64,000 nucleotides of DNA. It comes from Rubrivivax sp. GTDB taxonomy: Bacteria > Pseudomonadota > Gammaproteobacteria > Burkholderiales > Burkholderiaceae_C. Every line of letters begins with the position of its first letter. Position 1 is the first letter of the stretch. Positions 9,387 to 17,344 of the stretch are shown in pieces. The DNA is taken from assembly GCA_019635315.1 (NCBI GenBank), contig JAHBZT010000007.1, positions 62,001 to 126,000 on the forward strand, given 5' to 3'. The notes under the pieces are model-generated. The model had not been told where the DNA came from. It made no database searches and saw only the letters and a program-made list of their open reading frames with translations. The translations under genes were made by a program, and so were the position numbers.

Positions 9387-9569
9387 TCAGGCCGCCGGCG
9401 GCGGTGCCGGCTCGCCGGCCGGCGCGTCGCCTTCGGCCTCGGGCTCGTCGGGCAGCGGGGCCAGGCCGGCGGCCTTGCGCGCCGCCTTTTCGCGTTCCTT
9501 CTCTTCCTTCTTCTTCTTCTTCGCCAGTTCGCGCTGCCGCTTCTCGAACGAGTAGTTGGGTTTGGCCAA
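9387..9569 (-). CDS. Small highly charged protein (60 aa), function unknown
   Basis: Starts at a TTG (9569) preceded by GAGGA at a good distance. It encodes MAKPNYSFEKRQRELAKKKK, then EEKEREKAARKAAG and an acidic Pro/Ala tail. The front half is a lysine-rich helix; the tail is disordered. Similar short proteins beginning MAKPNY..FEKRQRE are, to my recollection, widespread as hypotheticals in Burkholderiales. It lies 32 bases after rpiA on the same strand and is probably co-transcribed. A nucleic-acid- or ribosome-binding role would suit the charge pattern, but that is a guess. Confidence 0.7.
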   Translation of the reverse strand: MAKPNYSFEKRQRELAKKKKKEEKEREKAARKAAGLAPLPDEPEAEGDAPAGEPAPPPAA

Positions 9570-9601
9570 ATCGGCGTCCTCGGTAAGGGTTGCAGCCCCG
9601 A

Positions 9602-10261
9602 TTAGAACACCAGCGTCTGCACGCCGCGGCGGGTGCCCAGCAGGCAGACGCCGGCGCGGTGGCGGGCGAAGATGCCGACCGTGATGACGCCGGGCCACTG
9701 GTTGATCTCGGCCTCCAGCGCCGGCGGGTCGGCGATGACGAGGCCATGCACGTCCAGCATCACGTGGCCGTTGTCGGTGGTCACGCCGTCGCGCGAGACC
9801 GCGCGGCCCCCGATGGCCGCGAAGCGCCGCACCAGCTGCGGCACCGCCATCGCGATCACCTCCACCGGCAGCGGGTAGGCGCCCAGCGTGTCGACGAGCT
9901 TGCTCTCGTCGGCGATGCAGACGAAGCGCTCGGCAAGGTCGGCGACGATCTTCTCGCGCGTCAGCGCGGCGCCGCCGCCCTTGATCATGTGGCCGCGGCG
10001 GTCGATCTCGTCGGCGCCGTCGACATAGACCGGCAGCCGCTCGACCTCGTGGGTGCCGACGACGCGGATGCCGCGCTCGCGCAGCCGCTGCGTGCTGCGT
10101 TCCGAGCTCGACACCGCGCCGCGGATGCGGTCCTTGATGCCGGCCAGCGCGTCGATGAAGCGGTCGACCGTCGAGCCGGTGCCGACCCCCAGCCACTCGC
10201 CCTCGGCCACGTGCGCCAGCGCGGCCTGGCCGACCAGCGTCTTCAGTTCGTCCTGCGTCAT
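9602..10261 (-). CDS. rpiA: Ribose-5-phosphate isomerase A
   Basis: Interconverts ribose-5-phosphate and ribulose-5-phosphate in the non-oxidative pentose phosphate pathway; cytoplasmic. 219 residues, the normal length. The phosphate-binding loop GTGSTV is at 27-32, the catalytic DGADEID at 81-87 and KGGGAAL at 94-100; the C-terminal [14 protein letters not shown] is also typical. The start ATG at 10261 gives [10 protein letters not shown]. It lies between an MliC-like lipoprotein gene and a 60-residue gene, all leftward. Confidence 0.97.
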   Translation of the reverse strand: MTQDELKTLVGQAALAHVAEGEWLGVGTGSTVDRFIDALAGIKDRIRGAVSSSERSTQRLRERGIRVVGTHEVERLPVYVDGADEIDRRGHMIKGGGAALTREKIVADLAERFVCIADESKLVDTLGAYPLPVEVIAMAVPQLVRRFAAIGGRAVSRDGVTTDNGHVMLDVHGLVIADPPALEAEINQWPGVITVGIFARHRAGVCLLGTRRGVQTLVF

Positions 10262-10324
10262 GCGCCGATTATCGGCCGGCCCGCGGCGCAGGCGCCCGTG
10301 GCGGGGTGCCCGTGGTGGGGCGCC

Positions 10325-10639
10325 TCAGCGCGCGCGGCACCGCAGCGGCGGCTGCGCCGCGGCCTCGATGCGCAGCTCGTCGCCCTGTCCGCGCACCGTG
10401 GTCCCGCCGCCGACATACAGGAAGCCCGACGCGGCCGGCTGCTGCTGCAGTTCCTGCGTGCGGCCGCCGCGCACCAGCACGCCCACGCCCTGCTGCGGGA
10501 AGAAGCGCATCTCGACGTTCTCGCCGTTGCTGCACAGGAATGCGACACGGCGGTCCGCCGCAGGCGGACCCGCCGTCGGGTCGGTGGCGCACGCCGCGAG
10601 CAGCAGGACGAGGGCGGCGGCCGCGAGGGCATGGTGCAT
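10325..10639 (-). CDS. Lipoprotein with MliC (C-type lysozyme inhibitor-like) domain
   Basis: 104 residues from the ATG at 10639, which follows GGAG by 7 bases. The signal ends with LLLAAC (Cys at about residue 17), predicting an outer-membrane or periplasmic lipoprotein. The short mature domain ([16 protein letters not shown], then [21 protein letters not shown]) has the beta-strand pattern of the MliC/PliC lysozyme-inhibitor family, including the C-x-n-G and SG..Y...G....GQG positions. That family protects peptidoglycan from host or protozoan lysozyme. The upstream part of the frame lacks a signal and is excluded. Confidence 0.7.
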   Translation of the reverse strand: MHHALAAAALVLLLAACATDPTAGPPAADRRVAFLCSNGENVEMRFFPQQGVGVLVRGGRTQELQQQPAASGFLYVGGGTTVRGQGDELRIEAAAQPPLRCRAR

Positions 10640-10703
10640 CGGGGGACTCCTCGAGAACACGCCCATTCTCGGACAGCGACGGCGCCCGGCGACAATCGAC
10701 CCC

Positions 10704-11756
10704 ATGTCGCTGATGCCCTATGCACTGACGCGCCCCTTCCTGTTCGGCCTGGACGCCGAAGCCGCGCACGACCTGACGCTGAACTCGATCGCGCGGCTGC
10801 AGAACACGCCGGCGCAATGCCTGTGGGCGCAGCCGCGCGTCGCCGACCCGCTGACGCTGGCCGGGCTGGCTTTCCCCAACCGCGTCGGCCTGGCCGCCGG
10901 GCTGGACAAGAACGGCCGTTGCATCGACGGCTTCGGCGCCATGGGCTTCGGCTTCATCGAGGTCGGCACCGTGACGCCCAAGGGCCAGCCCGGCAACCCC
11001 AAGCCGCGCATCTTCCGCCTGCCCGAGCGCCAGGCGCTGATCAACCGGCTGGGCTTCAACAACGACGGCCTGGCGGCCTTCGTCGCCAACGTGCAGCGCG
11101 CGCGCAGCTTCCGCGCCGGCGGTGGCATCGTCGGCCTGAATATCGGCAAGAACGCGACGACGCCGATCGAGCGCGCCGCCGACGACTACCTGCTGGGCCT
11201 GGCCGGCGTGCACCCGCATGCCGACTACGTGACGGTCAACATCTCCAGCCCCAATACCGCCAACCTGCGCGCGCTGCAGTCCGACGAGGCGCTGGATGCG
11301 CTGCTCTCGGCCCTGCGCGCGCGCCAGGACGAGCTCGACGCCGCGGCCGGGCGCCGGGTGCCGATGTTCGTGAAGATCGCGCCCGACCTCGACGAGGCGC
11401 AGGTCGGCGTGATCGCGGCCACGCTGGTGCGCCACCGCATCGACGGCGTCATCGCGACCAACACCACCATCGCGCGCGACGCGGTGCGCGGGCTGCCGCT
11501 GGCCGACGAGACCGGCGGGCTCAGCGGCACGCCGGTGCTGCAGGCGAGCAACCGCGTGATCCGCCTGCTGCGCGCGGCGCTGGGGCCGGCCTATCCCATC
11601 GTCGGCGTCGGCGGCGTGATGGATGCCGACAGTGCACGCAGCAAGCTGGAGGCCGGGGCCGACCTGGTGCAGCTCTATACCGGACTCATCTACCGCGGCC
11701 CGGCGCTGGTGACCGAGGCGGCACGCGCGCTGGCGGCGCTGGGCCCCCGGGCCTGA
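10704..11756 (+). CDS. pyrD: Dihydroorotate dehydrogenase (quinone), class 2
   Basis: Membrane-associated FMN enzyme oxidising dihydroorotate to orotate with quinone as acceptor, the fourth step of pyrimidine synthesis. 350 residues from the ATG at 10704. The N-terminal helical segment typical of class 2 is present ([20 protein letters not shown]). The FMN and active-site blocks follow: [10 protein letters not shown] (61-70), [13 protein letters not shown] with the catalytic serine (178-185), [13 protein letters not shown] and [11 protein letters not shown]. It appears to stand alone; a gene remnant follows directly. Confidence 0.97.
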   Translation: MSLMPYALTRPFLFGLDAEAAHDLTLNSIARLQNTPAQCLWAQPRVADPLTLAGLAFPNRVGLAAGLDKNGRCIDGFGAMGFGFIEVGTVTPKGQPGNPKPRIFRLPERQALINRLGFNNDGLAAFVANVQRARSFRAGGGIVGLNIGKNATTPIERAADDYLLGLAGVHPHADYVTVNISSPNTANLRALQSDEALDALLSALRARQDELDAAAGRRVPMFVKIAPDLDEAQVGVIAATLVRHRIDGVIATNTTIARDAVRGLPLADETGGLSGTPVLQASNRVIRLLRAALGPAYPIVGVGGVMDADSARSKLEAGADLVQLYTGLIYRGPALVTEAARALAALGPRA

Positions 11757-11769
11757 GCGCCGGCCTGCG

Positions 11770-12000
11770 CGGCGCCAGGACCCCCGCACTCACCGGCACG
11801 CTGCCCGCGCCGGGCCGCGACGAGGCCAGGGCGCGGCTCGAGGCCGCAGGCGCCAGGGTCGCGGGCCCGGTGTCGAAGAAGACGAGCTGCGTCGTCGCCG
11901 GGGCGCCGCGGCGGGCAGCGCGCTCGACGAGGCGAACGCGCTCGGCGTGCCGGTGCTCGTCGAGGACGGGATGCGGGCGCTGCGGGCCGGCGTCGACCGA
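11770..12000 (+). pseudogene. Remnant of the BRCT domain of NAD-dependent DNA ligase, frameshifted
   Basis: Directly after pyrD, one frame reads PALTGTLPAPGRDEARARLE, then AAGARVAGPVSKKTSCVVAG (ending near 11902). This is the recognisable start of the LigA C-terminal BRCT domain. The continuation GSALDEANALGVPVLVEDGM is in a different frame (from 11914); 11 bases instead of 9 or 12 separate the two parts, so one small indel broke it. The ligase catalytic, OB and HhH domains are absent and no convincing start codon is visible. The end abuts the convergent PEP-CTERM gene at 12007. A complete ligA should exist elsewhere in the genome. Confidence 0.7.
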
Positions 12001-12006
12001 AGGCGC

Positions 12007-12678
12007 TCAGGCGACACGGCGGCCGCGGCGCCGCAGCGCCAGCACCGCCAGGCCGGCGAGCAGCATCGCCGCGGCCTGCGGCTCGGGGATGGCGAGCACG
12101 TCGCCGTCGCGCACCGCCAGCACGGACAGCTCGCTCAGCTGGCTGCCGAAGGTCTGGCCCACGTCGCCGGTGAAGAAGGCGTAGGCCGTGCCGTCGGGAT
12201 CCCAGGCGGCGGGCGTAGCCGTCCAGTAGCCGCTGTTGGGCGCCAGGTTCTGAAAGTCGCCGTAGCTGTGCAGCCCCAGGTACTCGTTGCCGAGCGAGAC
12301 ATGCCAGAGGTGGCCCATCTCGCTGCCGGTGCAGTTGGCGCCGGTGCCGACGATGCCGAACGCGCCGAAGTCGGACTGCATGTTGCAGCCAGGATCGGGC
12401 TGCATCGTCGCCGGCAGTCGCCAGTCGGCGAAGCGGCCGATGACCAGGCCGCCGACCCAGGCCTGGGCGTCGAGCCAGCTCAGCGGCGCGTCGACCTGGG
12501 CCAGGCGCGCCCATGTCAGGTCCTTGACCGCGTCGTAGAGGAATACGGCGCTCGGGTCCGACCCCGCGACCGGCCGACCGTCGACGTCGCGCCCTTCGAG
12601 CGCGGCCTGCGCCCCGCTGCCGGCCAGTGCCAGCATCCATGCGCCGATGCCGCACAGGGTCGTCGTCGTGGTCGTCAT
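12007..12678 (-). CDS. PEP-CTERM sorting-domain protein with DUF1566-like domain
   Basis: 223 residues with an N-terminal signal (LCGIGAWMLALAGSGAQA), preceded by GGAGG at good spacing. The mature part (DLTWARLAQVDAPLSWLDAQ, then ADWRLPATMQ and YWTATPAAWDPDGTAYAFFTG) resembles DUF1566/Lcl-type domains, which are found in secreted surface proteins. The C-terminus is a classic PEP-CTERM tail: IPEPQAAAML, a hydrophobic helix, then RRRGRR. Such proteins are processed by an exosortase/archaeosortase-type enzyme and usually belong to exopolysaccharide or floc matrices. No exosortase gene lies in this window. A second PEP-CTERM gene is at 56787. Confidence 0.88.
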   Translation of the reverse strand: MTTTTTTLCGIGAWMLALAGSGAQAALEGRDVDGRPVAGSDPSAVFLYDAVKDLTWARLAQVDAPLSWLDAQAWVGGLVIGRFADWRLPATMQPDPGCNMQSDFGAFGIVGTGANCTGSEMGHLWHVSLGNEYLGLHSYGDFQNLAPNSGYWTATPAAWDPDGTAYAFFTGDVGQTFGSQLSELSVLAVRDGDVLAIPEPQAAAMLLAGLAVLALRRRGRRVA

Positions 12679-13170
12679 CGTCGTGCCTCCTCACCGGGGT
12701 GGGCCGACCGGACCTTGGCCGCTGCGCGGCCCGGTCGCCGTGAAGACCATAGGCGCCCGGCACGCTGAGCGCAAGCGTGGCAGCCGCCCAGGCTAGGGGG
12801 GCGGCGGCAAGCCGCCCGGGCCCGCAGCCGTGCGTCGCTGTCGCCGAGGCGGAACATCTCGCGGCTGTGCCACGGCGTGCCTGGCGACGCCGATGACCGT
12901 CCGCCCCTTGCTGACGGCGGGCGATGCGCGCCGGCAATCCGATGCAGCCAGGAAAACGGCCGTGCAGCAGACCGCACGCCGCAGCAGGCGAAGCGCGCTC
13001 GGAACAGCCGGCACCGGGCGGCAGGACTGCTCTGGTACAACAAGGCCCGCTTGCGCCCGATGCCGACAGGCACCCGTCCGGTGTGGTTCGAAGCAGGCCG
13101 GCTTGCGGCCCATGGCCAGGCAGGCCTGTGCATGGCGCGTTCTTTTCCTTGCCTGCAACGGGATCTCGGC
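12679..13170. other. Gene-poor stretch between a PEP-CTERM gene and a protease gene
   Basis: About 490 bases between two divergent genes. I see no convincing gene, RNA or repeat. The stretch must hold both promoters; TGGTACAAC near 13033 is a possible -10 region for the rightward gene, but this is weak. Open frames here lack recognisable domains. Confidence 0.5.
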
Positions 13171-14478
13171 GTGACGACCAACGACCCTGCACGACGACGC
13201 GGCACAGCCTGGTGGGTGTGGGTACTGGTCTTGCTGGCCAGCGTGGCGATGTTCGTGGCGATCAACCTGGACGACCTGAGGCACCGGCTGATGATTGCCC
13301 AGACCAGCGTCGAGCCTGGCCATGCCACGACATTGCCGTTCCGGATGGAGCGAGGCCTGGTCGTCGTCGATGCCACGGCGCCGGAACAGAGCTCGGGAAG
13401 CCCTTCCGGCAAGCCTGCGGTCCTTCGGATGATCCTGGACAGTGCAGCCTTCGATACCCGGGTCAGCGCAGACAGGGCTGCAGGACTCGGCCTGCGGGCT
13501 GCCATCGTGAACGAGGTCGGAGACACCTTCGGCAGGACCGCCGAGATGGGTATCGCGTCGCTGCCTGAGCTGACCCTCGGCGACGGTGCGGACAGGACGC
13601 GCTGGCGGAACGTGACGGTCGGCATCCTGCAGTGGGGCGACGCTGCGCTCACGCCCTGCGTGGCGCCCGACGGCATCATCGGCGGCACGCTGATGCGGCA
13701 TGCGGCCTGGGTGATCGACTTCCCTGCCGGGCGCATTCACATCGGGCCCCCGGACAGGCTGCCCGACACCGCACTTGCCGTCGCAGGCCCGGAGGCCTGG
13801 CACCGGCTCGACATGCGCGTCGACGGCCTCGCGCTCCATCCCCGGATCAGGGTCGCGGTGAACGGCCACGCGGTCGACGACATGCTGGTCGATACAGGGT
13901 CCAACGGGTCATTGACCCTTCCCTTCGCCATGCTGGACACACTGGGGATCCCGATCGACCGCCGCCTCGCGGTTCGGGACACCGCATCCGCCGGCATCTT
14001 CGGCGCCGCGGAGATCTCCGCGGCGCTGGCGCAGGTCGAGTTGCAGATCGGCAGCGCACGTCCGCAGCAGGTATGGGCCACCTTCACGGATGACAGCAGG
14101 CCCAAGATCGGAACCAAGGTCCTGTCGGCATTTGCCGTCGCGATCGTGCCCGGCGAAGACAGCCTCTATCTGAGGGAGGTCGGCGGATCCGCGAACCGGG
14201 TCATTGACGCGCCCCTTCGTCATGGCTTCATCCCCGGCCTGTCGGACGACGGCAAGGCCTGGGTCGTGGTGTACCGGGAACGAGCAGCGACCGAGAGCGG
14301 TCAGGACGATCCGCTCGCGATCGGCACCCGGTTTTCGCGCATCAACGGCAGGGACCCTGGTGAAACCTTCGCGTCCCGTTGCGACTGGTTCATGGGTGTG
14401 CGGGAGCTGATCGATGCGGAGACGCTCGTGCTGGAGCAGGCGGACGGTCGCATGCTGACGCTGAGCAGGCCCCGATGA
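13171..14478 (+). CDS. Membrane-anchored aspartic protease with two retropepsin-like lobes and a PDZ-like tail
   Basis: 435 residues from the GTG at 13171; an in-frame ATG at 13132 is an alternative start. The N-terminus has a positive RRR and one membrane helix (about residues 14-32), so the rest should be periplasmic. Two aspartic-protease-like lobes follow. The first contains MILDSAAFDTRVSA (Asp90 in a D-S-A triad). The second contains DDMLVDTGSNGSLTLP (Asp241 in a proper D-T-G). Each lobe also has a downstream G-x-[IF] hydrophobic motif (DGIIGG, GTKVL). The last 95 residues, with FSRINGRDPGE, look PDZ-like. Family: retropepsin-like aspartyl proteases; the substrate is unknown. The sequence looks less extremely GC-rich than its neighbours. 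Confidence 0.75.
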   Translation: MTTNDPARRRGTAWWVWVLVLLASVAMFVAINLDDLRHRLMIAQTSVEPGHATTLPFRMERGLVVVDATAPEQSSGSPSGKPAVLRMILDSAAFDTRVSADRAAGLGLRAAIVNEVGDTFGRTAEMGIASLPELTLGDGADRTRWRNVTVGILQWGDAALTPCVAPDGIIGGTLMRHAAWVIDFPAGRIHIGPPDRLPDTALAVAGPEAWHRLDMRVDGLALHPRIRVAVNGHAVDDMLVDTGSNGSLTLPFAMLDTLGIPIDRRLAVRDTASAGIFGAAEISAALAQVELQIGSARPQQVWATFTDDSRPKIGTKVLSAFAVAIVPGEDSLYLREVGGSANRVIDAPLRHGFIPGLSDDGKAWVVVYRERAATESGQDDPLAIGTRFSRINGRDPGETFASRCDWFMGVRELIDAETLVLEQADGRMLTLSRPR

Positions 14479-14738
14479 GCGAAGGACGGCCGGCGCTGGC
14501 CCTGCGCGGTGCAGGCTGGCAATCTCCATCGCCGTCTGCACGCGCATGGGAATTTCAAACCGCCCCGGGGCCTCGCGGCCGGCCCGTCCATGCCGGTCCG
14601 GAGGGCTTGGCACTGGCGGCACCGGCGCCTTTGCCAATGCCTTGGACCGCTGCGGCCGGCACCCGACGTGCTTCCTGAGCCTCGTTCGGCCCGATTCGTG
14701 TCGGCGCGGCGCGGATCGGCCTCGCCGTGCGCCGGCGC

Positions 14739-15764
14739 TCAGGCCTCGCAGCGGATCTCCACCCGGCGGTTCAGCGAGCGGCCGGTCTCGTCGTCGTTGC
14801 GCGCCACCGGCCTGGACTCGCCGGCGCCACCGGCGCCGAGCCGTTCGCGGGACAGTCCACGGCGCACCAGGTCTTCCAGCACGGCCTGCGCTCGCCGCAT
14901 CGACAGCGCCTGGTTGTAGGCTGCGTCACCTTCGCTCGACGTGTGGCCCTCGATGGCGATGCGTGCGTGGCGTTCCTGCGCCAGGCCGTCGTACAGGGCC
15001 TGCAGCACCGGCTCGGACTCGGGCCGGATGGCGGCCGAGTCGAAGTCGAAGCGGATGCCGTGGATCACCGAGCCGCAGCCCAGCGTCACCGCCTGGGGTT
15101 CGGCGCAACGGCTGTCGAACGCGCCCCCCGGGCTGCCTTCGAAGGCACGAAAGGGTGCGCCATTCGTCGAGCGCATCAGGAACAGCTGGCCGTCGTCGCG
15201 CAAGCTCGCGATGAAGGCGCTGGGCACCGAACTGCGCACCGCGGTGCCCGTGGCGCGCAGCAGCCGGCCCTCCACGGTACCCCGCAGGCGCCCCTCGCCG
15301 TTGTCGTAGCAGCCTGCAACCACCGCGCCCTGCTGCCGCAGCGACAGCGACAGCCCGCGGCCCTTCCAGCTGCCGGCGAATCCACCGGCCCGCGCCGCCG
15401 CCTCCTGGCGCCCCTGCCCGATGATCTCGCTGAACTCCAGCCACACCGGCGCCGCGGGCTGGGGCACGTCCAGGCCCTGGCTCAGCACCAGACGCACCCA
15501 GCGCACCGGATCGCGGCGCAGCATCTGCAGCGCGCTGACTTCGCCGGCACGCCGGTGCACGCTCAAGGTGGTCGCCGCCAGCTTCACGAAGCCTTCCTCG
15601 GCGGAGACGGCCGAACCCCAGACCTCGACCTCGCGCACGAAGGTCTGCCGCGGGCTGGGCGTTTCCAGCACCCCGGGCACCGCCAGCTGTTCGAAGACCG
15701 TCATCGACGGCAGTTCGTAGACCAGGCTGACCCGCGTGGCCGCCGGCACCGGCGGCGTCAGCAC
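14739..15764 (-). CDS. OmpA-family C-terminal-domain protein, main part of a gene split by a stop codon
   Basis: 341 codons open from a GTG directly after an in-frame TAA. The C-terminal 110 residues are an OmpA/MotB peptidoglycan-binding domain: GIRFDFDSAAIRPESEPVLQ, IAIEGHTSSEGDAAYNQALS, MRRAQAVLEDLVRRGL and NRRVEIRCEA. These include the Asp and Arg positions that bind diaminopimelate. The upstream 230 residues are not recognised but contain FAGSWKGRGLSLSLRQQGAV, a beta-rich repeat-like segment. Without the upstream fragment the protein lacks a signal peptide and probably cannot reach the periplasm. See the N-terminal fragment at 15765. Confidence 0.75.
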   Translation of the reverse strand: MLTPPVPAATRVSLVYELPSMTVFEQLAVPGVLETPSPRQTFVREVEVWGSAVSAEEGFVKLAATTLSVHRRAGEVSALQMLRRDPVRWVRLVLSQGLDVPQPAAPVWLEFSEIIGQGRQEAAARAGGFAGSWKGRGLSLSLRQQGAVVAGCYDNGEGRLRGTVEGRLLRATGTAVRSSVPSAFIASLRDDGQLFLMRSTNGAPFRAFEGSPGGAFDSRCAEPQAVTLGCGSVIHGIRFDFDSAAIRPESEPVLQALYDGLAQERHARIAIEGHTSSEGDAAYNQALSMRRAQAVLEDLVRRGLSRERLGAGGAGESRPVARNDDETGRSLNRRVEIRCEA

Positions 15765-15950
15765 TTAGCTGCCCGCGGCACCGTCGATGGCCTGGATCGC
15801 GCCTTCGATCCTGACCCGGGCCGCCGGTTCGGCGCTGATGCGCAAGGGGATCGCGCCGGCCGCAACCGTCAACAGGTCGGCCGGCGGCTGCGACGCCACG
15901 CCGGCGCCGCAACAGGCCAGCAGCAAGCATGGCAGGCCGAGCAGCTTCAT
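15765..15950 (-). pseudogene. N-terminal signal-peptide fragment of the interrupted OmpA-family gene
   Basis: 61 codons starting MKLLGLPCLLLACCGAGVAS, a clear export signal (possibly a lipobox, LLACC). They end at a TAA at 15767-15765. The next codon (15764) continues in the same reading frame straight into the OmpA-family protein, with no frameshift. The simplest reading is one gene of about 403 codons (15950-14739) interrupted by a single nonsense codon, or a sequencing error. The beta-rich text before the stop (PLRISAEPAARVRIEGAIQA) and after it (TRVSLVYELPSMTVFEQLAV) reads as continuous. Confidence 0.7.
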
Positions 15951-16305
15951 GGTCTTCGCGTGACGCCGGCACCGTGGCGGGCGTCGCGGGCCAGTGAATG
16001 GCCGGGCAGTCTAGGCGCGGCCACCCGCGGCGGCAACCTGCAATCCACCTGCAGCGGGCCCCGGGGCCGGCCGCCGGACCGGGCATCAGTCCCAGCGCGA
16101 GGTCGAGATCGCGTCGAGGGCGTCTTCGCAGCCGGTGCGCGCATGCAGGTGCCGGCCGGCCGGCGACGCGGCAGATCCGCTGCAGGCTGCCGCCGGCCGT
16201 GCCCAGCGCGTGCCCAGCGCGTGCTCCTGGCCGAGCTCGAGCCAGGGCAGCGGTCCGTGTCACCCAGGGCTCGGGAGGCCCGGGCGGCCCGGGCCGTGCC
16301 GGCGG
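15951..16305. other. Gene-poor stretch upstream of the interrupted OmpA-family gene
   Basis: About 355 bases. It contains a short direct repeat (GTGCCCAGCGC twice, near 16198-16220) and a CGGGCGGCCCGG-rich palindromic patch near 16275-16300 just after the hydrolase gene. On the minus strand a 55-codon frame ending ALDAISTSRWD at 16087 could be the tail of a lost gene, but it has no start codon. Nothing here is called as a gene. Confidence 0.4.
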
Positions 16306-17250
16306 TTACTCGATGACGCGCCAGCGTGCCGCGGCGGACGCGGCCGTGGCCGACAAGGCGGCGGCCGAGGAGGCAGCGCCCGGCGGCCGATCCGGCGCCG
16401 CCGCCAGCGCCGCGGCCCAGTGCACGGCCAGCGCACGCAGCGCCGCCACGTTCTCCGGCTTCGGCCAGCCCTCGCGGCAGGCGCGCACCGCCAGCGCCTC
16501 GCTGTCCCCGCCCTCGGCGTCGAGATGCGTGCCGCCGGCCAGCTCGACGCCGATGAAGCCGTCGCGCCCGGCCGCGCGTGCCGCCGCCTGCACGCCGCGC
16601 AGCGTGGCGGCACCGAGCTGCCCTGCGTTGCACGGCGACGGCGGCGCAACGACCGCCAGCACCGGGCGCCGGCCCTGCGCCGAGACGGCGGCCAGCGCCT
16701 GCGCGAGCGCCGGGCCGCCGACCGGATCCAGCAGCAGCGCGCCGGCCAGGCGCTGCGGCTGCGTGTGCGCAAGCTCGGCGCCGACGCGCGCGGCGAAGAG
16801 CCCGCCGGCCGAATGCCCGCCGACGATCAGCGGCGCCGGCGCGGCGCGGCCGTCCGGCGCGCGAGCGTCGGGCGATGCCAGCCAGCCCGCCAGTGCGGCG
16901 GCCAGCGCCGGCGCACCGCCGGCCATGTCCGCATTGACGCACAGCGTCGCGACGCCGGCGTCGGCGGCCAGCCGGGCCGCGGTGCCGCGCAGGTTGGCGC
17001 AGCGCCGCGCGAAGCCATGCTGCAGCAGCAGCCAGGCCGCGGGTTCGGCGCGCGGCAGGTGCCATTCGGCGTCCAGCGCGACACCCCCCAGTTCGAGCCG
17101 GGTGAAGACGGGCGGCGCGCTCGCGCCGTCGTCGCGCAGCCCCGGTGGCGCCGCGCAGCCGGCCAGCAGGGCCGCGAGCAGCACCGGCGCCGCGTGGCGC
17201 AGCCGACGAGCAAGCGTTCGCGCGAGCCGGTCGAAACGCTCTGGGTCCAC
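16306..17250 (-). CDS. Alpha/beta-hydrolase-fold lipoprotein
   Basis: 314 residues from a GTG at 17250. The frame also stays open to a GTG at 17364, and the true start is uncertain because a REP-like repeat covers this region. A signal ends in the lipobox ALLAGC, so the protein is probably an exported lipoprotein. The hydrolase core shows AAWLLLQHGFARRCANLRG (oxyanion region), then GGHSAGGLFAARVGAELA with the nucleophile elbow G-H-S-A-G, an Asp in LLDPVGG and a His in GGTHLDAEGG. The C-terminal 50 residues are Ala-rich low complexity. Substrate unknown. It follows the gamma-glutamyltransferase gene on the same strand. Confidence 0.7.
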   Translation of the reverse strand: MDPERFDRLARTLARRLRHAAPVLLAALLAGCAAPPGLRDDGASAPPVFTRLELGGVALDAEWHLPRAEPAAWLLLQHGFARRCANLRGTAARLAADAGVATLCVNADMAGGAPALAAALAGWLASPDARAPDGRAAPAPLIVGGHSAGGLFAARVGAELAHTQPQRLAGALLLDPVGGPALAQALAAVSAQGRRPVLAVVAPPSPCNAGQLGAATLRGVQAAARAAGRDGFIGVELAGGTHLDAEGGDSEALAVRACREGWPKPENVAALRALAVHWAAALAAAPDRPPGAASSAAALSATAASAAARWRVIE

Positions 17251-17277
17251 GCGGGCTTCGACAGGCTCAGCCCGAAA
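17224..17277. repeat. REP-like inverted repeat
   Basis: GAGCCGGTCGAA (17224-17235) and TTCGACAGGCTC (17257-17268) are inverted copies with one mismatch. The right arm continues as GGGCTTCGACAGGCTCAGCCC, a sequence I recognise as a common dispersed intergenic repeat in many proteobacterial genomes. It falls across the putative signal-peptide start of the hydrolase lipoprotein. Confidence 0.7.
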
Positions 17278-17344
17278 GGTGATGCTGACGATCGTCCGAC
17301 CGGTGGTGGGATCGAATGCCCGATCGGCCGGCGCCGGACCCGCA

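Noticed and set aside
13080-13110. GGTTCGAAGC resembling a tRNA T-arm
   Set aside because: No matching acceptor, D-arm or anticodon arm around it.
16087-16255. Minus-strand 55-codon frame ending ALDAISTSRWD
   Set aside because: No start codon and no recognisable family; may be a decayed gene tail, but unsupported.
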